Positions 1 through 9,835 of a DNA stretch of 64,000 bases are shown here, piece by piece. Both the position numbers and the translations under genes were made by a program. The notes under the pieces were generated by a model, which was given only the letters and a program-made list of their open reading frames with translations, had not been told where the DNA came from and did no database searches. The stretch comes from Armigeres subalbatus (taxonomy: Eukaryota; Arthropoda; Insecta; Diptera; Culicidae), in assembly GCF_024139115.2 (NCBI RefSeq), contig NC_085140.1:464225506-464289505 (forward strand). The letters run 5' to 3'. Position 1 is the first letter of the stretch. Each line of letters starts with the position of its first letter.

Positions 1-3000
1 CTAAATTCACGACCTCTAACTCACATCCCACTAGATTGCGATGAGGACGAAGTACTTACTCCCTTCCACATCCTTATTGGAAGAGCAGGTCGATCGTCAA
101 TACCGCTCGCCTTCAAAACTCATGAATTAGAACGAAAACATTGGCGTCTGGCAACCTATTACGCCAAATATTTTTGGAATCGTTGGAAGACAGAATATCT
201 GCCACTTATTGCACAACGGCCAAAGTGGAACGCCAAGGTAGAACCAATACAAGTTGATGACATAGTCTTGATTGCCGACAGAGACGTCGACAGATTTGAA
301 TGGCTCAAGGGACGCGTCATCGAGGTCATAGAAGGACGAGATCACCAGGTTAGGTCCGTAAAAATAAAAACAGCCCACGGAATCTTTCTACGACCAGCAA
401 TCAACGTCGCAGTGCTGGACGTATACAAAAAGAAACACAAGAAGGAAGACAACAACGAGAATGTAGTCAACCAAGAGACTTGCATGCTAACCACTGAGTA
501 CAACCCATCGATTTTTAGCGACGAGGACTTAGAAATCATGGCATCAGAAATCGAGAAAAACATAAGGGAATCGTCTGACGACGTTGACGAAATAGCACCA
601 ATCATCGAGGCAACGTTCATCGAAGAAGCGTCGAGCAACGGCACAGAAGCAGCGCACATCCGAAAGGCGCAGAGCAGCAGCACTGCAAAATTCAACGAAG
701 TAGCGCCAATCATCGAGACAACGTTCATCGAAGAAGCGTCGAGCAGCGGCACAAAAGCAGCGCACATCCAAGGGGCGCAGAGCAGCAGCACTGCGGAATT
801 CAACGAAGTAGCGCCAATCATCGAGACAACGTTCATCGAAGAAGCATCGAGCAACGGCACAGAAGCAGCGCGCATCCAAAAGGCGCAGAGCAGCAGCAAA
901 ATTGAAGGATTCATCGAAGGGGAACAGATCAACGAGACAGCGTTCGTCAAGGACGCATTGATCATCAAAGAGGCATCACTGAACAAGGAGATCTTGTTCA
1001 CTGAAAAGAGACTACCCAACAAGACAACAGGGATAAAAAACCATTCAGTCGAATCAGAAGGGGCCATCGAGCCGGTAACGAGGAATAAAACCAATTGGAA
1101 ACTCCCTGGAAGACACAAAAGAAGAAGCAGAAAAAGAGTAGCACCATGTACATGGGCGAGTAGCGGCTTAACGGCAACAACAAAACACGTAACCATGAAA
1201 ACGGATGGATCACTAAACAAGGTCCTGACGGAAAATCAACGCCAAGCGAAAAGACCCTGTACTATTAACTTAAATCTCTGGTCGCTAACTATCATCATGC
1301 TTATGATATGCCTTGGACAAGTTTTTGGAAGTGAGTTAAAAGGCCTTATAGCCTACGATTGCGCTAGTAATGATGTAAATATTACTAGTTACTCACTAAT
1401 GGATGTAGCGTCGTGTATTCCACCAGCCAGGAATCTTACGACGGAACAGAAGCACATCCAAGTTTTACAACGAAGCCCAAAGGTACTTATACACGTACAC
1501 CAATGCAAGGTCATAATGAAACGATCCATTAGGCATTGTGGCGCATTTTCTCATACATCGGACTACGAATACGGTTACGCGTATATCGTCAAAGAATTTA
1601 CACCAGACGAATGTAAACTAGCTCAATTACTAGGAACAGTAGCGCTATCCGAAGGACATCGAATTCGAGAACTCCGCCGTAATAGTACAACCAGAGGAGA
1701 GACCTTGATCGTGGGCAGTATAAGAGGAACTTCTTGCAATGGAGGAACTTACAGAACGCCAACATATACATGGGAAGGAGCCTTAGTCTATTACGAATAC
1801 GAGATAAGCATGTACGATTACACAGCAATAGTTGACATCGAAAATGATCAAGTCACATTGAGGAACGGAATAATATGTCCTTACAACTCCGGATGGTGTC
1901 TCGACTCCGAATTTGGATATATGACTTGGGAAGTCGATCTAAGACGGCAATGTGAAGAAACAGAATTCGAAGTTATTTATCAAGGGACAGTCAATAAAAC
2001 CTTTGACAATGATGGGAAAAATAAAAAACCCAATGCCGTCTACACGTTAATATCTGACACACACTTATTTTCGATTCGCGCACAAGACAAAACGCAAATA
2101 TGCGGTTTCGACGGATATTACACTGATCATCCCAGAATTTTCATATTGGAATCAAGCGGATATAAGTCACCATTTATTCGCAAAGCAAGCACTGGGAGAA
2201 ATCTTGATCTCTTTACGTACTTCAACTCTAAAATAACGCTCGTGGAAAGTTATCTCGGACAAAAGCTAAACGAAATTTATACGAGCGTTATGACAGAAAT
2301 GTGTAAAATAGACAAGGCACTAATGGAGACAAAGCTCACATTGGCAAGAGTCAATCCAACAGAGTTCGTATCAAACATCGTCAAACGTTCAGGATTTACG
2401 GCAATTGTAGCTGCAGAAGTACTTTATATCCTAGAATGTAAGCCGGTCTTCGTAACATACGAAAGAAAGGAAGAATGTTACCAGGAAATACCCGTCAAAT
2501 ACAACAACAGGTCTATGTACATGGCACCAGTAACACGTATACTGCAACTTAGGGGAACTGAAATCGACTGTACCCCACTCCTCCCAGCTAAGTTCACCAT
2601 TGGAGGAAGATGGTACACTACTGATCAACGCTTGAGAGAAACGACGCCCCCAAAGAAACTTTCCACCGACGTCATAACAAGTTGGTCGTATACCCCTCTC
2701 CCAAGCCTAATGCAGAGTGGAGTTTACGACGCAGAAAGCTTAGAAAGAATGAAAAATATGGTGTACGAACAAGGCGATAAGAAGATAGCATCATCCGTGC
2801 TACACAAGCTGATATCTGGACGGCACCCCGATCTACAAGGATTCACCTTTGACGCACTGGTATCCGAAAAAATCATCGACAATGCTCTCAACAGGTACTG
2901 GTCCAAATTCATCTCGTGGTCAACGTGGCTAGGGAACGTCACGTCAACCGCGATCGGAATCTACATGTTCGCCCGACTGGTTAAGTTTGTCATCGATACC

Positions 3001-3246
3001 TTGATACACGGGCAAATCCTTTACGACATATACGGCTTCGGATGGCAGTTGTTAGCATCATTCTGGGATTCGCTAACCAACCTACTATCACATCGCAGCG
3101 TAATGAAACAGTATCAAGAAAAAGACGAACCGGAAGAACGCATCACGCTGCCCACAACCCCCAATGATGAAGAATCCGCCTGCAGCGCCTCGTTACATCA
3201 GCAAACCCAAGTTGGAGTATGCATCTACCCAAGAAGCAGTAAGTAA
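1..3246 (+). CDS. BEL/Pao retrotransposon: integrase C-terminus continuing in frame into an Env glycoprotein (partial, 5' end outside)
   Basis: The frame is open from base 1 to the stop at 3244-3246, so the 5' end lies outside the window. The first ~140 codons carry features typical of BEL/Pao integrase C-termini: LNSRPL at the start, a W-rich stretch near 150-230 ([21 protein letters not shown]), then a small domain ending [11 protein letters not shown] and [13 protein letters not shown]. Then follow a lysine/asparagine-rich linker, three 36-residue repeats, a basic segment, and a hydrophobic stretch at about 1264-1330 that looks like an internal signal peptide. The next ~570 residues are cysteine-rich with several N-glycosylation sequons, and a hydrophobic membrane segment lies at about 2930-3010 before a short tail. 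This is the layout of a class III-like viral Env. Glycoproteins related to Jingchuvirales are known in mosquito BEL/Pao elements, and this is probably one, but that is recalled family knowledge. No internal stop or frameshift was seen in the visible part. Confidence 0.85.
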   Translation, partial: LNSRPLTHIPLDCDEDEVLTPFHILIGRAGRSSIPLAFKTHELERKHWRLATYYAKYFWNRWKTEYLPLIAQRPKWNAKVEPIQVDDIVLIADRDVDRFEWLKGRVIEVIEGRDHQVRSVKIKTAHGIFLRPAINVAVLDVYKKKHKKEDNNENVVNQETCMLTTEYNPSIFSDEDLEIMASEIEKNIRESSDDVDEIAPIIEATFIEEASSNGTEAAHIRKAQSSSTAKFNEVAPIIETTFIEEASSSGTKAAHIQGAQSSSTAEFNEVAPIIETTFIEEASSNGTEAARIQKAQSSSKIEGFIEGEQINETAFVKDALIIKEASLNKEILFTEKRLPNKTTGIKNHSVESEGAIEPVTRNKTNWKLPGRHKRRSRKRVAPCTWASSGLTATTKHVTMKTDGSLNKVLTENQRQAKRPCTINLNLWSLTIIMLMICLGQVFGSELKGLIAYDCASNDVNITSYSLMDVASCIPPARNLTTEQKHIQVLQRSPKVLIHVHQCKVIMKRSIRHCGAFSHTSDYEYGYAYIVKEFTPDECKLAQLLGTVALSEGHRIRELRRNSTTRGETLIVGSIRGTSCNGGTYRTPTYTWEGALVYYEYEISMYDYTAIVDIENDQVTLRNGIICPYNSGWCLDSEFGYMTWEVDLRRQCEETEFEVIYQGTVNKTFDNDGKNKKPNAVYTLISDTHLFSIRAQDKTQICGFDGYYTDHPRIFILESSGYKSPFIRKASTGRNLDLFTYFNSKITLVESYLGQKLNEIYTSVMTEMCKIDKALMETKLTLARVNPTEFVSNIVKRSGFTAIVAAEVLYILECKPVFVTYERKEECYQEIPVKYNNRSMYMAPVTRILQLRGTEIDCTPLLPAKFTIGGRWYTTDQRLRETTPPKKLSTDVITSWSYTPLPSLMQSGVYDAESLERMKNMVYEQGDKKIASSVLHKLISGRHPDLQGFTFDALVSEKIIDNALNRYWSKFISWSTWLGNVTSTAIGIYMFARLVKFVIDTLIHGQILYDIYGFGWQLLASFWDSLTNLLSHRSVMKQYQEKDEPEERITLPTTPNDEESACSASLHQQTQVGVCIYPRSSK
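589..897 (+). repeat. Three in-frame 36-residue repeats in the Pol-Env linker
   Basis: Copies begin at 589, 697 and 805, exactly 108 bp apart. Each begins with an E-(I/V)-A-P-I-I-E core, continues FIEEASS, and ends in KAQSSS or GAQSSS. The copies differ at only a few residues, so the duplication is recent or homogenised. The segment lies between the integrase end and the presumed Env signal peptide and may be a spacer where the two products are separated. Confidence 0.9.
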
Positions 3247-4446
3247 GTATATAGCAACGAACTGATAAAACAAACAAGAAGATCTTTTATAATTAAAACG
3301 TTACATTGAACATTTTTTATACAAATATTATAGTGTGTCTGCTTATCAGAAAAAATTTCATAGAGCTAAGTGATTGATTAAAATGATTACTTGTAATTGA
3401 TGTAACACTTATAATAAATATGATTGATTGATTAAAATGATTAATTGTAATACTTATGACAAAAATGATTGATAAAAAAAAAAAAAATGAGAACAAAAAA
3501 TATATATATATTTACGATATATTGTAAACCGCAACTACTAGTTAAAAGGAAGTTAAATTCACAGAGTCGCGTACAAATATTGTAAAACTGGTAGTTTTAC
3601 GAAGGGCGGTGTTAAAAACGCGACTATCAGGAGCGTACGCTCATAGTGTAATCAATTAATATGATTAGCGATAGATTTCAATATCGAAATCTAATTTTGC
3701 ATTTATTAATTAACAGCCGTTAGAATTCATTGAACCCTCAGAAACAGAAAATAAACTCCCTCACCCCGGGGAACATAGGCAACAGATACCTGAAAGTGAA
3801 AACTGTCATAAACAATCACCCGCACAGCATAACAGTACCACGCACGCAGGGCTAGATACGAACGATGCGAGAGTAGCTAGAAGAAATAAATTTACGACCA
3901 TCCAGCTCTCGCTGCATACGATCACGACGAGCGCTAGCCAGGGCAGAAAATGTAAACATTAGAAAAAGGATCACGTAGACGCCGATGCGCAGGCACGATC
4001 ATAGAAGAGCTACAACATAGAATGTTTACGTAACAGATAGGGCGCATATGTATTTCCCTACAGCGCCGATCACCGCTCGTGTGAGATAAGCATTAGGGAA
4101 ACAACCCCCGTACAGGCGCGGTCGTAAAAGGGCTGCAACATAGAATGTTTATGTAACAGATAGGCAGCATAGAATTTCCTTACAGCACCGATCGTCGCCT
4201 GGGTGAGATAAGTGCACCAGGCATATGGCACCACAGCGGTAGGAATAGGACTTAGAAGGGCACATGTAGGCACCGATGCATTAGACATCCGGTCGTAAAA
4301 TTGAGAATTTTCGTCTCTAAGAATTGAATGATTGTAACGACGGCAATGCAAGCCGCCGAGAAACGAAACCCTACGTGGGAATCCTAGAAGGCATCCTTTC
4401 TCTTTTACTCTTTAGGCTTAAGTTAAATTGTTAATCCAAAATCATG

Positions 4447-4454
4447 TATAAAAG
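4447..4454 (+). promoter_or_regulatory. TATA box of the LTR promoter
   Basis: TATAAAAG lies about 840 bp inside the LTR. Transcription would begin about 25-30 bp downstream, placing the whole hairpin array inside the transcript. Confidence 0.6.
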
Positions 4455-4560
4455 AACCTTCCCGAAATACAAGAATTTGAGTATTGTTTTAACCATCAAA
4501 CGGAACGGATCCCTTTCTTTTCGAGAACACTCCCTCCTATCGGTAAGTTAACATTCCGAG

Positions 4561-5149
4561 GTCTCCCACTGCCAAGTACTGGACTGTACAGCTTGGTCGT
4601 CTGGAGACTTAGAAAAGTTTAACTGGTAAAACACTTGGCGAAATCTTCACTTGCCAATGCTTCCCACCGTCAGGTACTGGACTGTACAGCCTGCCGGTCT
4701 GGAAGCAGAACACAAGTGTTGAGTTCTCGTAAGAGCCAAGTCATCTCAGACGTCAATTTCCCACCACCAGGTACTGGACTGTACAGCCTGGTCGTCTGGA
4801 AATTTGACTAAGTGCATGACTTAGCTTGTAGATCTCCAACTAGCCTATGATTCCTACTATCAGGTACTGGACTGTACAGCCTGCCAGTCTGGAATCAGAA
4901 AACTAGTGTCAGATCTCGACGAAGCCAACAGTTACCACAAACATTGGATTTCCCACTGCCAGGTACTGGACTGTACAGCCTGGCCGTCTGGAATTCCGAT
5001 CAAGTGCGTAGCTTGACTCCCCCTTACAAGCAAACAGCGTCTTGAGCCGTCAACTCGACGGAACAAGACCCTGTTAGAAGAAGCGAAGGGCGCTGCTTAG
5101 ACTTTCCACTGTCAGGTACTGGAATGTACAGCCTGACCGTCTGAAAGTC
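4561..5149 (+). repeat. Array of six structured hairpin repeats with covarying stems
   Basis: Units lie at 4561-4608, 4659-4706, 4752-4808, 4848-4897, 4946-4997 and 5100-5149. Each has a nearly invariant centre, GTACTGGACTGTACAG, with one substitution in the last copy. Around it lie an inner pair such as CCAAG/CTTGG, CCAGG/CCTGG or TCAGG/CCTGA, a small asymmetric internal loop (CACTG opposite TCGTC), and an outer stem. The outer stem differs by copy but stays complementary: GTCTCC/GGAGAC, GCTTCC/GGAAGC, TGATTCC/GGAATCA and GACTTTC/GAAAGTC, with near-perfect pairing in copies 3 and 5. The first five are spaced 93-98 bp and alternate between two subtypes. The paired changes indicate that structure, not just sequence, has been kept. 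Confidence 0.85.
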
Positions 5150-5169
5150 GACAGCACACCACCCGTAGC

Positions 5170-6600
5170 TTACGTTCGTGATTTGGCCGTCCGAACCGCG
5201 ATCTGGACTTCGCGCAGCTACGCGGATTTGGACCCCAAATTAACAATGTTCGTCGAACTGCTTGACTGGTGTGTACGTAGCATAACGAGAAAGTCTTTGC
5301 CTACCATGAAGGAAAGATCGTTTTGGGGGTTTGTTATTGAATGGTTCAAGTGCAAAGCCAACAAAAATCACTAGCCACCGTATGCTCAAGTGGAAAGCGA
5401 TTTGCATCTTATTTATCTTCTCCCTTCTCTGGAGTCTCTTGTCAAGTTTTACTTCTATGTACCATATTTAAAAATGAATGAACAGAGAAGTTAGCCCATT
5501 TGCCGAGTTTCACAAGCGATGGAAGTGGGGTTACAATACAAAAATAAAGTGTGAGGATTATGCCAGCCGTTGCCGAATGCAACCAGCAGCCGGGATGTTT
5601 TGTAAAAAATGGGTCCGTTCAGACGGTACGACGAGGCGCTTGCTTAATCTTCTGCGACACTACAGTTCATGACAAGGTGAACTAATATCCAAGACACAAT
5701 TTTGAAGCGTTTTTCGAAAGAAATTAATATTTTCACCGCTTTCATTCCGGGTAACTGGTGAAAATTTGATCTTCGTCTATTTTGTTTCGTTTGACAGAAG
5801 TTTAATGTTTATACTAGAACAGTGCTGCCAAACATTTTACCAGTAATTTTTCAAGCACAAAACGTGGCACGTTGTGGCACACCATGGCACAAATATTTGA
5901 ACGAACATTATTTGAATTGTGCTCAGCGACCCTCCCCTTGGCTATATATGCTTGTAAAGAACACAGCCCTAAAAGTTGACTTAAAGTGGAAAAGGGCAAT
6001 TATAAGACCGAATTAATGGTTCATTGCTTTGACATGTTGAAATAAAGCATCAATAATGCATCGCTGCATTCGTAATACTGATTTAGAGTATCGTTGTCTG
6101 ACAGTTGATAAATAAATGCAACTTTACATCGTTAAAACTGATCTAATGCAATTAGCATTTAGCATGCCGATTTGTGATTGATATATGTGCAATATTGTAA
6201 TGCTTGGTGTTACTTGGGTAGTGTAGCCAATCGAGCATGACGTCATAATTGCAATCCAAGCAACGAAGCGTCTGACGTCAAATTCGAGTGGTACACTGTG
6301 AAAAAGTGGAAAAACACACTTAATCGAAATGACCCAACCAGGCCTGCGCTCGTCTATGGAACCTATAGTGTCTATACTCACCACCGGTAATCTTCCTCTT
6401 AAATAAATAGACCAATGCAAACTCTAACTTAACTTCACTTATTTTGACAGTTCACAGAGCTTATTTACAAGGTGTTAGAAGAAAAATCGATGAAGGGAAA
6501 ATTAAAATTCATATTTGTAGTTAAAAATTGCTGTGATCCGAATATTTTAGAGTTATTCTTTGCATTCAGCATGAAATCAATCGCAATGGACATTTTATTT
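5170..6600. other. Unassigned non-coding stretch
   Basis: Short open frames on both strands lack recognisable motifs and codon continuity. I see no TIRs, tRNA or convincing splice chain. It may hold the outer end of the BEL LTR and the host flank. Confidence 0.5.
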
Positions 6601-6739
6601 ATTTATTATCAGACTAAGGCCGAAGTGGCCTGTGCTGCACATAAAAGTCTTCTCCATTCAGCTCGGTCCATGGCTGCACGTCGCCAACCACGCAGTCTGC
6701 GGAGGGTCCGCAAATCGTCCTCAACCTGAACGATCCACC

Positions 6740-7005
6740 ACAGACAAACAGACGTAACACTGGAGAAATTACCATCGACCATGACTTCAACGATCAATTT
6801 GAATTTGATTGATTGTGCGTTTCACAACTAGAGGCGCTAGCATCGAAATCCTTCGAGTTTGACATTTCACATCAGCGCCTCCTGGTGACAATGTCATACG
6901 AAATAGTGCTTCGTGTAACATGCTCGCAAGATGGTGATAGAGGAGTTGAGCGATGGATTTTTAATGGATGGAAAATGTTCAAGCTGTTACGTCTGTTTGT
7001 CTGTG
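6740..7005. mobile_element. MITE, family 1 copy A, nested in the RTE-like element
   Basis: The ends are inverted repeats: ACAGACAAACAGACGTAACA at 6740-6759 and its perfect reverse complement at 6985-7004. GATCCACC is duplicated at 6732-6739 and 7006-7013, an 8-bp target duplication, as made by hAT-type transposases. The TIR can also be drawn one base longer with a 7-bp duplication. The interior (about 225 bp) is non-coding. The flanking RTE sequence is continuous once the insert is removed. Confidence 0.88.
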
Positions 7006-7396
7006 GATCCACCTTACCCGCTGTGCACCTCGCCTTCTTGTTGCCGTCAGTTCGGTATCGAGAACCATTTTCACCGGATTACTGTCCGCCATTCTGGCTA
7101 CGTGCCCGGCCCACCGCAGTCTTCCGATTTTCGCGGTGTGAACAATGGATGGTTCTCCCAACAGCTGATGCAACTCGTGGTTCATTCGCCTCCTACACGT
7201 AGCGTCCGCCATCTGCACTCCACCATAGATGGTACGCAACACTTTCCTTTAAAAAACTCCCAGTGCGCGTTGGTCCTCCACGAGCATCGTCCAGGTCTCG
7301 TGTCCGTAGAGACACCGGTCTTATAAGCGTTTTGTAGATAGTCAGTTTGATACGGCGGCGAACTCTCTTCGATATAGTACGTGCGATTTCCAGCCA

Positions 7397-8688
7397 CTAT
7401 GCGCCTCCGAATTTCTCTGCTGGTAGAAACCGTGGTGGGTGGCTTACATTGACCTCTCTTGAGCCTCTTCCTATCATGTACTTCGTCTTCGACGTGTTGA
7501 TGACTAGTCCAATCCGTTTAGCTTCGCTTTTCAGTCTGATGTAGGCTTCCTCCATCCTCTCAAAGTTACGTGCCATGATATCAATGTCGTCGGCGAAACC
7601 AAATAACTGGACGGACTTCGTGAAAATCGTACCACTCGTGTCAATCCCTGCCCTTCGTATTACTCCCTCCAAAGCGATGTTGAATAGCAGACACGAAAGA
7701 CCATCACCTTACCGTAACCCTCTGCGCGTTTCGAAGGGACTCGAGAATGCCCCTGAAACTCGAACTACGCACATCACCCGATCCATCGTCGCCTTGATCA
7801 ACCGTTTCAGTTTATCCGGAAATCCGTTTTCGTGCATTAGCTGCCATAGCTGGTCCCGATCGATTGTATCATATGCGGCTTTGAAGTCGTTAAATAGATG
7901 ATGTGTGGGCACGTTGTATTCGCGACATTTCTGCAATACCTGACGTATGGCGAACACCTGATCTGTGGTAGAGTGTTCACCCATAAATCCAGCCTGGTAC
8001 TGCCCCACGAACTCTCTTGCAAATGGTGTTAATCGGCGGCATAAAATTTGGGAGAGTACCTTGTAGGCGGCGTTCAGCAATGTGATTGCGCGGTAGTTGC
8101 TACAATCCCGCTTATCGCCCTTTTTGTAGATGGGACGCACGACACCTTCCATCCACTCCTGCGGCAGAACCTCATCCTCCCAAACCTTGGTAATCACCCA
8201 GTGCAGCGCTCTAGCCAGTGCCTCGCACCACCGTGTTTAAACAGCTCTCCTGTTAGTTGGTCAACTCCAGGGGCTTTGTTGTTTTTCAGCCGGCCGATCT
8301 CCTCCTGGATTTCCTGGAGATTCAGAGCCGGAAGTCGCATGTCCTGCGCGCGTACTCCTAGGTTCATTACCATACCGCCACCGTTGTCTGCCATATCGCC
8401 ATTCAGGTGCTCTTCGTAGTGCTGCCGCCACCTTTGGATCACCTCACGCTCGTTCGTAAGAAGGTTCCCGTTTATGTCCTTACACATATCGGGCTGTGGC
8501 ACGTGGCCCTTACGTGAACGGTTCAACTTCTCATAGAACTTTCGTGCGTTATTAGCGCGGTACAGTTCCTCCGTCTCTTCACGGTCTCGATCTTCCTGCT
8601 GGCGCTTTTTCCTCCGGAAAATCGAGTTTTGTCTGTTCCGCGCCCGTTTGTATCGTGCCTCGTTCGCCCTCGTGCGGTGTTGCAGCAA
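7397..8688 (-). pseudogene. Reverse transcriptase of the RTE-like element, broken
   Basis: The linker and first RT block (NKAPGVDQLTGELFKHGG) lie in one frame at 8194-8688. The fingers and palm follow in a second frame at 7709-8197, with YKKGDKRDCSNYRAITLLN, AGFMGEHSTTDQ and FNDFKAAYDTIDR. The palm continues after an in-frame TAA that replaces a glutamine codon near 7710, and the active-site FADD motif lies in the segment 7397-7672. A frameshift near 8195-8215 and the nonsense codon disable it. Downstream sequence to about 7200 still matches the C-terminal region in other frames. Confidence 0.85.
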
Positions 8689-8897
8689 TCTCGTCCATGC
8701 TGCATTCTTCTCCTCAACTAACTGCTCACATTCGCCGTCATACCAGTCGTTTTTTATCCGGGGGCACCGTGCCTAGTGCAGCGGTTGCGGTGCTTCCAAT
8801 GGCGGGTCGAACATTCCTCTAGCCATTTTCAAGTGAAGCTGCGTCTAGCAGCCCTTCCGTTGGGAGTGCCACTGCGCGCGCGTAGTCTTGGGCTAGT

Positions 8898-9566
8898 CTA
8901 CCGTCTTGTAGCCGTCCAATGTTTAGCCGCGGCGGACGACTCCGACGCGTGTTGATCACCGTCGAGAGTTTTGAGCGCTGCAACGAGGTAGTGGTTGGAT
9001 TCAATATTCGCACTGCGGTAAGTGCGTACGTTCGTGATGTCGGAGAAGAATTTACCGTCGATTAGAACGTGGTCGATTTGGTTTTCCGTTACTTGATTAG
9101 GTGATTTCCATGTGGCCTTGTGGATATTCTTGCGGGGGAAGAAAGTGCTTCGGACTACCATTCTGCGGGAGGCTGCAAAGTTTATGCACCGTTGGCCGTT
9201 GTCGTTCGATACGATATGCAGACTATCCGGTCCGATGACCGGTCTATACATTTCCTCCCTCCCTACCTGAGCGTTCATGTCACCGATGACGATTTTGACG
9301 TCCCGCAGTGGGCATCCATAGTATGTCTGCTCCAGCTGCGCATAGAACGCTTCTTTCTCGTCGTCGGATCTCCCTTCGAGTGGGCAGTGAACGTTGATGA
9401 TGCTATAGTTGAAGAAACGGCCTTTTATCATCAGCTTGCACATCCTTGCGTTGATTGGCTGCCACCCAATCACGCGTTGGCGCATCTTGTAGCAACAACC
9501 CGGATTGATGTGGATTGCAAAGAAAAAACAAATTATTTTCAATTTCCATATTTTCTGATCTCCCAA
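8898..9566 (-). pseudogene. Apurinic-type endonuclease domain of the RTE-like element
   Basis: The open frame reads an AP-endonuclease fold of the type used by non-LTR elements to nick target DNA. Recognisable blocks are IINVHCPLEGRSDDEKEAFY, VIGDMNAQVG with the conserved D and N, a KATWKSP segment, NQIDHVLI, and a final SNHYLV where a catalytic SDH is normally expected. The D-to-N change and missing N-terminal part suggest a non-functional domain. Its start is not an authentic start; the element's true N-terminus is degraded or displaced near 9530-9700. Confidence 0.8.
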
Positions 9567-9835
9567 AAAGTGTATTTTGATCAGAAAATGGGAAAATGTT
9601 CGTCTTTGGTATGTTTCCGTTGGAATATTTTTATACCCATCACGTTTTTCAATCTGACTACCAGATGTCGAAGCGATCGCTGAGTTTCAAATAAATTTGC
9701 CTATAGAGGTTTTACAGGTCCCACTGTCAAACCCCACCACATCCTAGGCAGGCGCCACAACTCGCAGATGGCCTGGGAGGGATCGTCAAGCCCTTGGACA
9801 TAGTCCCTGCTGCACCCAATGGACATCTACATGCG

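Larger units (their letters stand above)
1..5170 (+). mobile_element. BEL/Pao-type LTR retrotransposon, 3' portion
   Basis: It consists of the integrase-Env reading frame, an untranslated segment (3247-3609), and a long 3' LTR that begins TGTTAAAAAC after a purine-rich GAAGGGCGG. The 5' LTR, gag, protease and reverse transcriptase would lie to the left of the window. The right boundary is uncertain because there is no second LTR to compare; 5170 is a guess based on the end of the hairpin array. The target duplication cannot be checked. Confidence 0.75.
3610..5170 (+). repeat. Probable 3' LTR of the BEL/Pao element
   Basis: It starts TGTT directly after the purine-rich GAAGGGCGG at 3601-3609. 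It contains a TATA box at 4447-4454 and, downstream of it, the six-hairpin array. Two related segments near 4010-4065 and 4130-4190 share a 'GAATGTTTA(C/T)GTAACAGATAG' block, an internal U3 duplication about 120 bp apart. The LTR would be unusually long (about 1.5 kb), and its right end is not established. Confidence 0.55.
6606..9835 (-). mobile_element. RTE-like non-LTR retrotransposon, degenerate, read on the - strand
   Basis: Right to left it has a 5' leader-like segment (about 9730-9835), an AP-type endonuclease, a linker, a reverse transcriptase, and a 3' tail ending in a TAAATAAATAAA-like repeat at about 6597-6612. A short-unit tail of this kind is typical of RTE elements. A MITE at 6740-7005 splits the 3' region. 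The coding parts carry at least one nonsense change and several frame changes, so the copy is dead. Clade assignment is by motif style and tail. Confidence 0.8.

Noticed and set aside
342..1220. Long - strand open frame of 292 codons opposite the BEL/Pao ORF
   Set aside because: It is the shadow of the + strand reading frame, produced by the repeated codons and their bias; no motif of its own.
4561..5149. Known self-cleaving ribozyme (hammerhead, twister or HDV type) as an explanation for the hairpins
   Set aside because: The conserved cores of those ribozymes, such as CTGATGA with GAAA, are absent.
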